Shown: positions 47,976-60,299, counted from the stretch's first letter. The stretch: 64,000 bases of DNA from Spongilla lacustris (GCA_949361645.1 OX442435.1:2179539-2243538), one strand, 5' to 3'. The notes: generated by a model from the sequence alone, not told the origin. Numbers and translations: made by a program.

Positions 47976-48159
47976 GGGGGGGGGGGGGGGTTATTTCTTG
48001 GCTGATGGCTCTGTACAAGGCTCTAAACGTGTACGTGTTGGTGTACTGCAATCACCATACTGCAATCTCGGTCTGGTAAAAAAAAACCCCCCGCATATAT
48101 TTCCAATCCCTTCACTAAAAGGCTGAGTACAAGCATAGCAGAAGGCTTATGTAGCAGTA

Positions 48160-48405
48160 TGTGTGCATACATGTACAGTGTGTAGTATGTGTGCATTTAT
48201 GTGTGCATACATGTACAGTGTGTAGTATGTGTGAATACATGTACAGTGTATAATATGTGTGCATGTACAGTCTGTAGTATGTGTGCATACATGTACAGTC
48301 AGTGTGTATTATGTGTGCATGTATGTGTGCATACATGTACAGTGTGTAGTATGTGTGCATGTATGTGTGCAGTGTGTAGTATGTGTGCATACATGTACGC
48401 CCCAT
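48160..48405. repeat. 28-bp minisatellite (GTATGTGTGCATACATGTAC-AGTGTGTA)
   Basis: About eight imperfect units, alternating with shortened ones lacking the ATACATGTAC part. Confidence 0.88.
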
Positions 48406-51400
48406 ACCTGAGGAAGGCATTGCATGTAAACACATTTGCCCAAGCAGAAAAATTGTTTTTTGCCTTACCATCACACTTCATATCTCTGATATGGTCGTCA
48501 GGTACATCATCAGTTTCAGGTTTAGGCCAACAGCCTACTCTGATAACCTTGAGTTGCAAGTTGGGAAGGTGTGGCAATGAGATCTGTGATATTGGTGTTA
48601 GGTGGGTCAGTGTCTGCAGTGAGAGAGGAGGAGAGGGAGAGATCAGTGAGGAGGAAGGGAGGGGAGGGGAGAGAAGGGAGAGAGGAGATCTCGAGAGAGG
48701 AGGGATGGAGATTGTAGAGGAGAGAATTGCTGACTTTGTGAGGTTCATTGATGCACTTAGGTTGACCATCTCGGTGCTAGCTGTCCATTCTAACCACCCT
48801 GCAGTATTTCTCACACCCTCACAAGGGTGCAGAGTTATTAAAACACCTTTTGTCCCTGGTCATGCAGTCCATTACAGTAAACGTCCACCTTGTGCCTCAC
48901 CTGTTCTTCTTTAAATGGGTAAAGTGTGGAAAGGTGCAACTAATACAATTGAGAAAATGAACAAAAGCATCTTTTGATGTACTGTTCCTTTCATTTTACA
49001 ACTGAAGATATACCATTAACCATTTACATAGGAGTACCATGCCATTTCAACTCCCTGCCTGCACATTTGTTCATACTTCTTACATACAACCGCTAATGGT
49101 GCCCCCACACCCAAACATACTTCCTACTGTGTGTCAACCACTCAGGTAAGTTTGTATGCTTCACACCACTGACACCTTTCCTGGGGCAAGAAGGGATACA
49201 TAAGTGGCCTGCCAGATGTATATGAAGATTGCTTAGATCAATAATATCTATTGTCAGTTGGGTGAGGAGAAGGAAGAGGAAGAGATGAGGGAGGGAGAGA
49301 GGGAGAGGAAGTCTAGTTGAGTCTAGCTTCATTCTGAAGCAAACAGCATGATTTAGATCCAACCCCACCTACTTCCAGCTGTGATACCAGCAGTGACTCA
49401 CAGTGTAAATGAACCAGTGAAGAGTGGAGAAATGAATTGACTTCCTCACTCACCTCTCTCCAAACTAACCTCACCCAGTTTCACAACTGCCTCTTACAAT
49501 TCATGCTCTTCTCCACTAAATCTCTATCTACAGTACCACATGCAAAGTGCAAACCTCCCTCCATCCACTGACCATTCCAATAGGGTCTGTCTACTATGCC
49601 CCAACTGTTTATGATGGCAGACCAAAGATATGTATGTAGTGGCTTCACTGGTGCATGATAGTGTGTGCCTGCTTATGTGCTACTCCCACTGTTATGAGGC
49701 ATAGCAGTAGACACACAAGTGATTATTGTGAGGTCTTTGGTCTGGATCCAATTACATGTTGAGATGCAGTCCTTGAAAAAGTGTAGCCTGTGGCCAACCT
49801 CATGCATCCCAGATTTAGTAACACTTTCTAGGTCTAGGCAATTATCAATTCAACAGTCAGTTCTTTACCACTTGTTTACAAAAGATGTAATGTTGGTACT
49901 GTATTTGCCATCACTGATACTATGATGTCTTTTGACTGCTATGAAAATATGACTCGGTATAGGCAGATACTATGAATGTTGATCAGATACAATGTACGTT
50001 GCAATGTGTAAGAAACTAGACAAATGCGTGCACACACGCACACACATTTGCGCGCAAACGAACTGCACAATCACGCGCCAACACAAGCAAGCACGTACGG
50101 CATGCTAGGTACTTTAATAAATTTTTGAAAATAGAATAGAATAGAATATTTATGCATAGCCTAAAAGAGCAAATTGAATGCATCAAAAATATGCTTTTGC
50201 CACGGAAAACAGATTACTATTTCAAAAGTTATAACGTTTCAAACATTGCGTCGTGGTGACTAACAATGTACGCAGTAAATGGACCGCGATATAAAAAACT
50301 GTGACCGCTTGACTTCTCCGTGCAGCTGCTGTACAAGTATTGAAGATAATGATTCCACAATTGCATAAAATACAACATAGATACTCTTGATAAGGCTCAC
50401 AGTGTCAAATACACATTACATCTAAATTTAGGTCTCCCTTTATACAATCCACTGCCAATAGCCCATATAGTGATATTGCAATGTTTCTCCTTCTACTTTG
50501 CCGTCATTCTTCCAATACTTTAGGACTTCTTTGATTGCTGTACACATATTATATAGCTGCACCATAGCTGTTCAAAATACAGACCATTAATAACTGCATG
50601 ACTGACATACATTCCGAGGTATCTGGAAATTCATTAGATAATTCAACTTCCTTTTTTGCCACACATTGCAACTTCTTTTCTATCTTCCTCCTTAAACTGC
50701 TCCGGCTCATCTTATTTTTAGGTCTCTGTTCTTATAATATAAAATGTTGTTTACTAACTAGATTTAACTGTATTTTCTTGCTTGTTCTGGGAGTGTACAC
50801 ACAACCACTGCATTGTCCCATTTTACTTTTCCAACAAGGAACCCTACTTTAATATTAGACGCTTCTCCTATATCATGGTTGCATCACCCAATCCACTTAG
50901 ACATATATAGTTGGTGCTGTAGATGCCAACATCATACAAAACATCACATGACATGATCCTAATACTACTGAGAACCTACATACAGAACAGAACTACTTAT
51001 TTAGAGATGGTGGGCCCATACTGCCTTAGGGGAAAAAACCTTACTGAAGTGAGGGGAAAAACCATGCTGGCTCAGTCTAGTCAAACAAAATATCGCGACA
51101 TTGCATATAGCCACAACTGATATACATAAGAATCCCAATGCTTCCTGATCTGCTGCTACTGGCCTGCTTCTTCCCCAGATCTCTAGAAGCCTATGCATAA
51201 GATATAACATCACTTTGGGGGGGGGGGTATAGTGACCGTGCACATGACGCCTAGAATGCTTACATACATGTACATGTATCTGCAGAAACCATCGTGTATG
51301 TATATCGAACACTCGTCAACAGCCCAACACAGAGGCCATGACATTGTATCCAACATACCAGGATATCAACACCCTTCAACAGCTATACCTTAACATACAA

Positions 51401-52856
51401 TCTGTTAGTTGCTATACTAAAACTGCATTCCTATAGGAGCATATTTTTCTCCTCAACCGACAGAAAAGTGCATTTCTATAAAGCCATAGCCAGCCAGGCC
51501 AAGGGTGTGTTCAGTAAACATATTGTCCACTGGTGCTGACAATGTTTGCCAGGTCTATATAAATGTATAGCACCAACCCATTCCTTATTTCAGGAATTAG
51601 CAGTTTATAATGGTCATCTGAACATTTGAACAGTTCTCATTCTAAGCAGCAACACAAATAGCATGCATTTCTCAATGTTACTGCATAGCTAGGATACACT
51701 AACATGAATATATTGTCTTGAAAAATACGCTGTGTGGGCACCATCGTATCCCAATAACACAGCTATTTTTAATGACATGAGGATCCGTACTGTAAAACAG
51801 TTTCAATAACTAACGCGCACCTTGACGAATTTGGTGTGTAGAGAGCTATCAAAAAAAAACTCTTTGCCGGGCACACAAAGAAAATAGATTGTCTATGCAT
51901 TGAAAATACTAAAATTAAGTTTAATTAACAGGGCTCTAACACAAAAATACCAGGTTAAGCAATATTATGTCGAGCTCTAAGCAATCCAACAGTAAACACC
52001 TGTGCCCTTGGGCACCATCCAAAGTTCGTGAAATTATATCCTGATATAGACTAAGACCTAATATATATGGCTAACGCTTCCTCAAGTTGACACCTTTAAA
52101 AACTAGCGAATGGCTAATCGCGATAGAATTCAAATATTCAAATCAACGAGGCACACACAATTACGCCGTATGCTGCCTTACATTTCAACACCATTAGTGT
52201 ATCGTGCAACCCCTTTACTTCTTTAACCTAGTAGTAAAGTCCTAAATACCTTCCAAGCAACTTTACAAAACGCGTATCTTCTTGAGCACTCGTAGAGATA
52301 TCCAAAATACGGTCACAATTTTCGACGTAATTTAGATCACCAGTTTCCGCCTACGCATACGCAATTTATTAAAGTACGTAGGCATGCGCACACAAACACG
52401 CACGCACACGCACATACACATATATACACACACAGCATAACAACGAACCTTACATACCGATCGCTTCATCCCGACCTTACACGACAATAAAGTATACCTA
52501 ACTACGTCATTTAAATTGACACCAGTCCAATTAATAGCTATTACCAATAAACATTCATGCAATATGTATTACCAATACAGTTACCGAATGTAATAATTAA
52601 ATATATGCTCCTCAGATAAAAGTTCTTAAAAAAATAATACGGTATCTCAGGAGATGGAACCAAACTAGTTGCAGAATGGAATGGAAATTTCTATACTACG
52701 CATGAGCAAACGTAAATTAAGATGGACGCACCGTTACGACGACAAACTTTGAGAGTGTAAATCTCACTGGTAACGTGGACTTTCGAATGAAAAACAACAT
52801 TTAGCGTAGTTGAAATGTTATGGTCCTTAATATTTATTTCGTGAAATACGTTTCCT
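48406..52856. other. Transposon interior, no confident gene
   Basis: The 48440-48900 stretch has a frame on each strand, and the minus-strand reading ends in CWPKPETDDVPDDHIRDMKC, which looks protein-like but could not be placed. A GA-rich block lies at 48620-48720 and another at 49260-49320. The remainder to the right TIR is AT-rich with nothing recognised. Confidence 0.4.
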
Positions 52857-52937
52857 GATATGTGGTGCCTACCACCTTAACTGTCCTACATGACTATTAT
52901 AGAGTATAAACAGTGTGCGAACACGTCATAGGTGCAT

Positions 52938-54059
52938 CTACTTAAGTGTTTCAATTTCGTGGCGAAGTGTTTCAATTTCGTGGCGAAGTGTTTCAGTTTC
53001 GTAATCCTTACATTTCTGATTGATTTTCTCCCGAAGGCTGCATTGCTCGTGCCCCTCGGGAGGCAATTTGATGACTTTAAAAGTGTCAACCTTGTTATTC
53101 CCACTTTTCATTCTTATATCTCCTACCTTCATTACTTCCATGTATGTAAAATCATCTGAATGGTTAACGAACCATACTTTCTCGTATTTCTCAGGATCCT
53201 TGCCCTTCGCTGACTTATGTCTAAAATCTACAATTATATGGTCTTCACACTTTATTTCTTTATAGATGCCACCGTCTTCAAACTTTTTAACGTGCTCCTC
53301 GAGTTTGACCCCGTTCCGTACCAGTTCTATGCACCACTTTATCTTCTTATCGGGTCTCCATGTTTCAACGGTGAAATCAATTCTGCCTTCATTCTTGTTG
53401 GCGAGGTCGTTATATTCTGGTGATATGTGCATGTCAACAGGCAGAATTGCCGTGGCAGCTCGATAAAACTCATCTTGCCACACATATTCCAAAATCTCAC
53501 CATCTTTACTTTTACTGCGTTCCAAATTCACCGGTTTCAAAGAATGCAATACTGCCATTACAAACTCAGGAAGACTTGCATTATTTAGGTCTAATGAAAG
53601 ACAGATTTTGGACGAAAAACGCTTGAATTTTAAATGACATTTTTCACATTTATATACGGTTAATACATGTACCTTTGGACTTTGAAGCTGTGCCTCTATT
53701 AATTTGGTTTGGCCACGCTTCTGCCTTAAAGAGCCGGACTTCAATACTTCAATCATGAAACTTTTCGTCACACGTCCGCGGCATGAGTCATATACAAATG
53801 TTGACATCTTAATCCATTGTTCACATGCTGCTGTTGCAATTAAATCGATTACTGCTTCAATAAGTCCTTGGACTCTATCCCTTTTGAGAGATCCTTTAAT
53901 CATTTGGCAAGTAATCCCGTCCAAGAAGTCCCCAATGAGTTTTTGAATGGAATCAATTTGTGTGGAAAGATTTGACTCCTCTTGACAATGAGTTGGCGGT
54001 GTCGCAAAAATGCAAGTCACCCTACTCTTGAATTCTAGAAGCGACATAGCTTCTGCCAT
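52938..54059 (-). CDS. Crinkler-type PD-(D/E)XK nuclease-like protein
   Basis: An intact single-exon gene of 373 codons, the longest non-repetitive open frame here. The C-terminal half has the pattern of the restriction-endonuclease-fold domain in Crinkler-type (CR) proteins: YVWQDEFYRAATAIL, EGRIDFTVETW (metal-binding Asp), IKWCIELVRNGVKLEEHVKK (acidic E-L-V-R core), then HIIVDFRHKS and EKVWFVNHSDDF. The N-terminal half is helical with a Cys pair (YKCEKCHLKF, about residue 135). The tail is a short coiled coil, ETLRHEIETLRHEIETLK. In fungi, oomycetes and some animals such domains are nucleases or derive from transposons; role here unknown. Its 3' end lies 61 bp from the TTAA element's right end. 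Start taken as the first Met (MAEAMSLLEF). No intron is needed. Confidence 0.8.
   Translation of the reverse strand: MAEAMSLLEFKSRVTCIFATPPTHCQEESNLSTQIDSIQKLIGDFLDGITCQMIKGSLKRDRVQGLIEAVIDLIATAACEQWIKMSTFVYDSCRGRVTKSFMIEVLKSGSLRQKRGQTKLIEAQLQSPKVHVLTVYKCEKCHLKFKRFSSKICLSLDLNNASLPEFVMAVLHSLKPVNLERSKSKDGEILEYVWQDEFYRAATAILPVDMHISPEYNDLANKNEGRIDFTVETWRPDKKIKWCIELVRNGVKLEEHVKKFEDGGIYKEIKCEDHIIVDFRHKSAKGKDPEKYEKVWFVNHSDDFTYMEVMKVGDIRMKSGNNKVDTFKVIKLPPEGHEQCSLREKINQKCKDYETETLRHEIETLRHEIETLK
52940..53005. repeat. 21-bp in-frame tandem repeat in coding sequence
   Basis: Three copies of GTGTTTCAATTTCGTGGCGA-A encode the repeated ETLRHEI heptads at the C-terminus of the nuclease-like protein. Confidence 0.92.
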
Positions 54060-54898
54060 GATACGATTCTTGGCTGCAGTTTGACCATATACGGGCGTTT
54101 ATACTATAAACATCGCGCGCGTGCTGTCCTGTGACACACAGTGTACAAGACATGTATCTCTTAATTATATATGCATGGAAATCATGCATAGTGTACTTAT
54201 ATCTGGAACACCTTGCCGGAACATGTCGCATTTCATTTCTTGTCGGGTTATTACTATTTGGATACGTCGCATTTCCTATTCGGAACACCTTGCCTAAAGC
54301 TTAAGGCTAAACATGTCGCATTTCATTTATTATCTATTCCCCACGTCGTGCTCTTTGCTTCGCATGCTATATTATCGTATTTGTTTACACATGCTCAATA
54401 GGGTTTGGAATCAAGTAATAAGGATGAAATCTTCCGAATTTGCTGTGCTTGCATCCCATCTCGATGCAAGCACACCAAAATGTAATTTACTAATGAATCT
54501 AATTATAGATTCATAAGCACTTGCATACCTGCAACGGTGGCACACATAATTAGATTCATAAGTACCACCACCCAGATCCATCCCTGGGTAGTCATATCAC
54601 TAGAGGAAGGCGTGAGTCACTTATTTCATTAGGGTGGTGGCATTGCATGATCATTAGTTATGGCTGTTATGTAAATGTTTCACATCCCCTCTGAGCCATT
54701 GAGTTGCATGGCCCTGGCCCTCTACATGAGTCGTGATCACCAGCCTTCATGCCATTGACCTGTTCATTGATGACAGATCAGAGCTGCATCGTTGGCCATT
54801 GAGCAGTAAGCAACCATTTTGAAAGGAGTACATTAGATACACAGGTGCATGTATACTTATAACTTCAACTGTTTAATAATCAGCAATAGCTCGTGTAT
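54060..54898. other. Intergenic, upstream of the nuclease-like gene
   Basis: Contains imperfect repeats of GGAACACCTTGCC and ACATGTCGCATTTCATTT at 54206-54330 (two to three copies), and a direct repeat of AATTAGATTCATAAG near 54500-54565. No exon supported. Confidence 0.55.
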
Positions 54899-55100
54899 TT
54901 GCATGAAGGCACTGTTGTCAGAGCTGGAAAACATTGCACTCACCCAGACAACATCCCTTACCCTCCAGAAGGAGCAGCTTGAGAAGATCCAACAGGACAT
55001 CAGTCACTACCCTGAGGTGATCTCCCACATCCTCCAGACACATGAGGTGGTAGCTATGGGAGGTCTTATACCCACTGAACTGATCAAAGGCCACCCTTAG
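54899..55100 (+). pseudogene. TRIM-like coiled-coil fragment (copy 4)
   Basis: The plus strand reads MKALLSELENIALTQTTSLT, then LQKEQLEKIQQDISHYPEVI and HEVVAMGGLIPTELI before a stop. This is the coiled coil and linker of the TRIM-NHL genes at 32-39 kb, on the opposite strand, with no neighbouring RING, B-box or NHL parts. It is more diverged than copies 1-3, suggesting an older or independent relocation. Confidence 0.8.
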
Positions 55101-55772
55101 AAAAGTTCAGAATGTGCTCTCTTCAGTCTGTAGCTAGCCGATATGGTTGCATAACTGTATATATACGAAGAGATTTCCTTATTCACAAACCAGTTCAGGG
55201 ATAGATACAGAGGGGATGGGAGGGGGGGGGGGGGGGGGGGAGGCAGGGTCCAGATCATATTCACAATCAATTTTTTCACCATGCATGGGTAATTTATCAC
55301 CCAATAATACCATGTATTGTGACAATTGATTATGAATCCACCCTTGCAAACTATCCTAATTTGGAGCTGTTTACGAACAAACCCCAATATATGTATAAAA
55401 CACTTTCTCAGTCATGTCTCTGACGCACTTGTATGTGCAACCCATAAAAATCTTCTATGCACAGGATATAATTTTGTGCGATGATTGCACAGTGCCTAAT
55501 TGTGCAATGTTGGCTTTGTCTTTACAGTCATTACACAGTAGTGATTTAGTGTCTATTTGCGCCCGTGTGCACAGGTGTGCATACTGTACGTACAGTGTGT
55601 ACAGGTGTGCACACTTTATTTACACCTTCATATCATTAACATTTGTTGGATACCTCACGGCTGTTTCATTCCATTGAAATTTGGACAACAGGTCCGCGCT
55701 CACTATGAATTTTAAGTACCTAGCAACATGGCTCATTATTTCCATAGCAACGACAGTAGGTGGAAAGAGGTT
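55101..55772. other. Intergenic with poly-G tract
   Basis: A G-rich run of about 20 lies near 55219-55241. No gene seen. Confidence 0.5.
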
Positions 55773-56363
55773 CACTGTGCAAAAAGTTTGTTATACAATA
55801 GTGTATATTTATGCGTATATTTGAGGAATGCGCATAATATAACCTGTGTAGTATATTTGAAGTGTACGACCGCGTATATTTGAGAATACGCAAGTGTCAA
55901 ATACGTCACCGTTTATATAAGCACACCTTCAAAATATACGATAGTGTATTCTTAAGAGTATATTTGAATATACTGTAGTGAGTTATACTACTGCGTATAT
56001 ATCATTCCATAAAATCCCACTGTTTACATAAGTATACCACAGAATTAATTCATGAGTGATCAGACCCGTACCCGGACCCACGTGAGGTAGGAAGGTGTGT
56101 AGGCATCGAAGTCTGGGAAGGAGTACTACTTTGCTTCTATTAATGCTGCTGGACGTCAAAGGTTAGCTATATACATGTATGTCTGCTTGGTGTACCCGTA
56201 TATACGGCGGTAAATTTTGTGAGCGGTAGGCCGGGCCCATGGTGCATGGCTATGGCCTATGCTAACTCGCCAGTTGAGTTTGTTCATGATCACATCGGAT
56301 CCCAGTAAATGCTACAATGGAAGCAGTAGAATGCCTACACAGTAGACCTCTATTGGACCCCTG

Positions 56364-56480
56364 CAGCGGCGGATCCAGGATTTCTGGAAGGGGGGGTCTA
56401 ATAACTATATTCACAAGCGGGGGCGGGTACTGGAGGGGGCGCGGGCCCCCTCCCGTAACAGCAAGGGGGTCTGGGGGCAC
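56364..56480. mobile_element. hAT-like terminal sequence (left type)
   Basis: CAGCGGCGGATCCAGG followed by GGGGGGGTCTAAT, then GC-rich GGGGGCGCGGGCCCCCTCCC. This resembles the ends of common non-autonomous hAT-like elements. Its inverted partner could be 60300-60348, but flanking 8-bp duplications do not match. Confidence 0.5.
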
Positions 56481-57804
56481 GGTGGTCTGCTCTCATTGAA
56501 CGCGTGGAAACTAAGCCCTACGCCCCGAAAAATTGAAATGGTTACGTACACCCATAGCAACGAACCTGACAACCGATGCCTTTTAGAACCAGCTGTGCAC
56601 GGGGTACATAAAACGTAATCAACACCTAAAAGCCATACTAGCAGTGATAAACACCTCTGAACTATATTGTAAGCAAAAATCACGTGGCCTGGTGTTGCCA
56701 ACTGTCGGCTCTGGTACTTCAAACCTATCGACTTACGCACGGCGATCACCGACTACATGTGTTCAAAAAACTACAACGACGCTCGGTGACTGAATTGGAA
56801 CATGCCAAAGCTATCACGGTAAAGTTAGTTGTTTGTACTGTCGTTTTTTGGTAAAGGTTAGTGGCAACGCATTTTCTGAAGTAGATTTCTAGCCTTTGAA
56901 AATCCACCATTTTGGTGTCTTTTTGGGGGTGGGGGAATTAATATTTGCGCAATGAAGTGGGTTTTAACAGAGCGTTTAAAATATAGCCTTACATTTCTTT
57001 TGGTCTAAATTTGAATCCATGCTCGTATGTAAATAGATTGAGCTTGAACTGAATTATTATTTATTCTTTACTCTCTTGGCTGGAGGGGGTATGGCAGCTA
57101 CCAATTGTGGCTCAATACTTAGTAAGTGTTCTTGTACAATGCGCATCAGGTTCTGCATGTGGTTGTGGATTGGAGCAAATGTCAAGCCAAGAATTTTGCA
57201 TGAATTGACTTGGCCCCTGAAAAGGGGGCTGTTTCTCCTTTGGGGTTATCGCCAACAATTTGGCTGGATATGTGGTGCATCCTTTCCTCACCAGCTAGAC
57301 AGATTCCTGATGATTTGAGCCACCTGAAACATTAGTGAGTTAGAATTGAGCTTTTGCTGTATGTTGTGACACACCGCCTTAGAAGCCTCAGTGTATTCCA
57401 AGGTATGGCAAGCCCAGCCTTAATCGCCGGCAATACATGTACCTGAACTTCAGTCCATGATGAGTAGGCAGCTGTAGTTTAGCTCTGGTGACATGCACAA
57501 ATGTCATTGGCAGAAGTGAGTGTATATATTATGTAACCTCTGTACAAGTCATTGACATTCACTTAACTGCTTCCCCTGTAGCAAGTTGTATGATGGCTTT
57601 GTCAGGACTAGCTGGTAGAGATTACCCTCTTCAGCAAACCCGCTGCTTGCTTCTCCTCCTCAGGTGTAAGTGTTGGTGCACACTCATGCTCTTCATAGTC
57701 ACCATCCTTAATATCCCTGCTGCAGTCTGTATACAGTGCTCCAGAACATTTGACAGCAGCAGCATTATCACACTTGATGATAGTCTGACTAGGGGATCAT
57801 CCTG

Positions 57805-58775
57805 GTGACCGTCCTCTGAGCAGCAGGGGACCATCCTCTGAGCAGCAGGGGACCATCCTCTGAGCAGCAGGGGACCATCCTCTGAGCAGCAGGGGACCAT
57901 CCTCTGAGCAGCAGGGGACCATCCTCTGAGCAGCAGGGGATCATCCTCGGAGCAGCAGGGGATCATCCTCTGAGCAGCAGGGGAACATCCTCTGATCAGC
58001 AGGGGACCGTCCTCTGAGCAGCATGGGACTGTCCTCTGAGCGGCAGGGGATCATCCTCTGAGCAGCAGGAGATCATCCTCGGAGCAGCAGGGGATCATCC
58101 TCTGAGCAGCAGGGGACCATCCTCTGAGTAGCAGGGGATCATCCTCGGAGCAGCAGGGGATCATCCTCTGAGCAGCAGGGGACCATCCTCTGATCAGCAG
58201 GGGACCGTCCTCTGAGCAGCATGGGACTGTCCTCTGAGCGGCAGGGGATCATCCTCTGAGCAGCAGGAGATCATCCTCGGAGCAGCAGGGGATCATCCTC
58301 TGAGCAGCAGGGGACCATCCTCTGATCAGCAGGGGACCATCCTCTGATCAGCAGGGGACCGTCCTCTGAGCAGCATGGGACTGTCCTCTGAGCAGCAGGG
58401 GATCATCCTCTGAGCAACAGGGGATCATCCTCTGGGCAGCATGGGACCATCCTCTGAGCAGCAGGGGACCGTCCTCTGAGCAGCAGGGGGCCATCCTCTG
58501 AGCAGCATGGGACCATCCTCTGATCAGCAGGGGACCGTCCTCTGAGCAGCATGGGACTGTCCTCTGAGCAGCAGGGGATCATCCTCTGAGCAGCAGGAGA
58601 TCATCCTCTGAGTAGCAGTGGATCATCCTCTGATCAGCAGGGAACCATCCTCTGAGCAGCAGGGGATCATCCTCTGGGCAGCATGGGACCATCCTCTGGG
58701 CAGCATGGGACCATTACTGAGCAACATGGGACCATCTCTGAGCAGCAGAGGACTATCCGTCCTCTGAGCAGCATG
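57805..58775. repeat. 22-bp minisatellite (GGGGATCATCCTCTGAGCAG-CA)
   Basis: About 43 units of 22 bp with a few variant types (GATC/GACC, CTGAGC/CTCGGAGC, GCAGGGG/GCATGGG, CAGGAGA). Variant order repeats in blocks of several units (around 57998, 58198 and 58340), so the array has higher-order structure. Confidence 0.96.
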
Positions 58776-59550
58776 GATGGTTCACAGCATCATATGCTGC
58801 TATCCACTCCCGGAGGCATTTGGAGCACACCAGTGCACCACACAGCAGCTCCAGTGGCTGTGAGAGGGTGTTGGAGCACAGTGCACACTTCAGCTCCTTT
58901 AGCATTGATAGGTTGTTAGCTCTTGCCAAAGGTGGGCTAGGCTCACTATGGAGAACTAGAGGAGGGGCAATCTTCTCAAGATGACCTCTTATGATGTCAT
59001 ATGTTTACTTGTTTTGCCACTCAAATAGCATCACTACACATTTGTGATGCACTCACTTTGTGATGGCACAGATGGTTCTCTACATACCCAGCTTACATTG
59101 CATGCAGAACATCTCAGGGTTACATCATCCCCAGATGTGTCAAATGTCAAAAGCTATTTTCAGCTCAGCTGAGAATGCTATGCACTCAGAGCTGGTTCTT
59201 TTCTTTGCCCTGTACTTCGTTAGCCTCTGCCCACACACTCTGCAATGTATGGAAATTGTAATCCATACCTATAATGTATAGGGCAAAACCACAACGTACG
59301 TCGATTATTCATGCAATACGCTCAGCTTGTTCGTGGTGACAGAAAATGCGTTGCCACTTCAGGCTAGTAAATTTTGGTAGCCACATGCCTCCTGAGCATC
59401 GCTGTAGTACTTATACCTTCCAGTTCAGTCACCAAAGGCTACATCGTCGCATTTAGTAACGCCCTCCTTCTAAATACGTATCGCGTGACCTTGCTAAACG
59501 GTATGCGCATGCTATCTATGTGGAATTTCAATTGTGCGCATTGACTGGAC

Positions 59551-59610
59551 ATGACAGGAAAAGGAATGCAGTGTTTGAGTTCGTTTTCACTTTTTGATTT
59601 GCTAGTTCTG
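59551..59610 (+). other. Possible first exon
   Basis: ATG followed by a hydrophobic open segment (MTGKGMQCLSSFSLFDLLVL) ending in a strong GTGAGT donor. Later GT-AG pairs at about 60610-60705 and 60748-60767 could be downstream exons, but their phases do not fit exon 1, so no gene model is proposed. Confidence 0.2.
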
Positions 59611-60299
59611 GTGAGTTATGGTTTGCTTTTAAACATCAGATGTCTATAATGAGCCATCAGTTAAGAAATATATGGTAATACCGTAAATGATCTAATTATT
59701 GACTTAGTTTCCAGCCGCATACAACCGTGGGGGAGCGCTGTAAGCTCCCCCAGTGGGGCCTGGGGCGAAGCCCCAGCCGCTTTTTCACTTTTGCGTTCAT
59801 TTAGCATGAAAATAAGCATACTTTCAAAGTGTATTCAATATTGATAGCTAGCAAGCGCAATATTCGAATTGATTAATTATTTAATACGAGAACGTGGATA
59901 AAGATAGCGAATAGAAAACTCTACGCAAAGCCATTGTGACCGTATTCTGGTCTAAACGACACACACGTACGTCAGTTTTACCTTTAATAGTATTATATAC
60001 CTACTTGATTTAGCTCTACCTGTTTCCTGAGGTAAACTATCTTCTTGATCCCTTACTTCTTGCTCGCACCATTCCATCGCGCAGAAGTAATACTAATTAA
60101 ACACTGCACGCTTGGAGGGCCTTGGCTTTAGACCCCCCCCCCACACACACACACACATACACTCACACACACTTTGGGTCGAATGCTAACTCGCTAATCA
60201 GTTCACTTCACTCGCGTTCACTAAACGCTTCGTTTTTCAACTCGTCAATCATGTAATTAATTATTCATACGTTAATTTATTCATAACTGGTCGGACCGA

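Larger units (their letters stand above)
44983..52876. mobile_element. 7.9-kb DNA transposon with TTAA target duplication
   Basis: A 20-bp terminal inverted repeat, GGTGGTAGGCACCACATATC, lies at 44983-45002 and, inverted, at 52857-52876. Both ends abut TTAA (44979-44982 and 52877-52880). TTAA duplications are known for piggyBac and Kolobok superfamilies. The interior has a broken transposase-like gene (46505-47975) and otherwise no recognisable coding. The TIR itself contains an inverted GGTG/CACC. Superfamily assignment is inference from the TSD and the transposase fragment; Kolobok-like is preferred. Confidence 0.75.
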
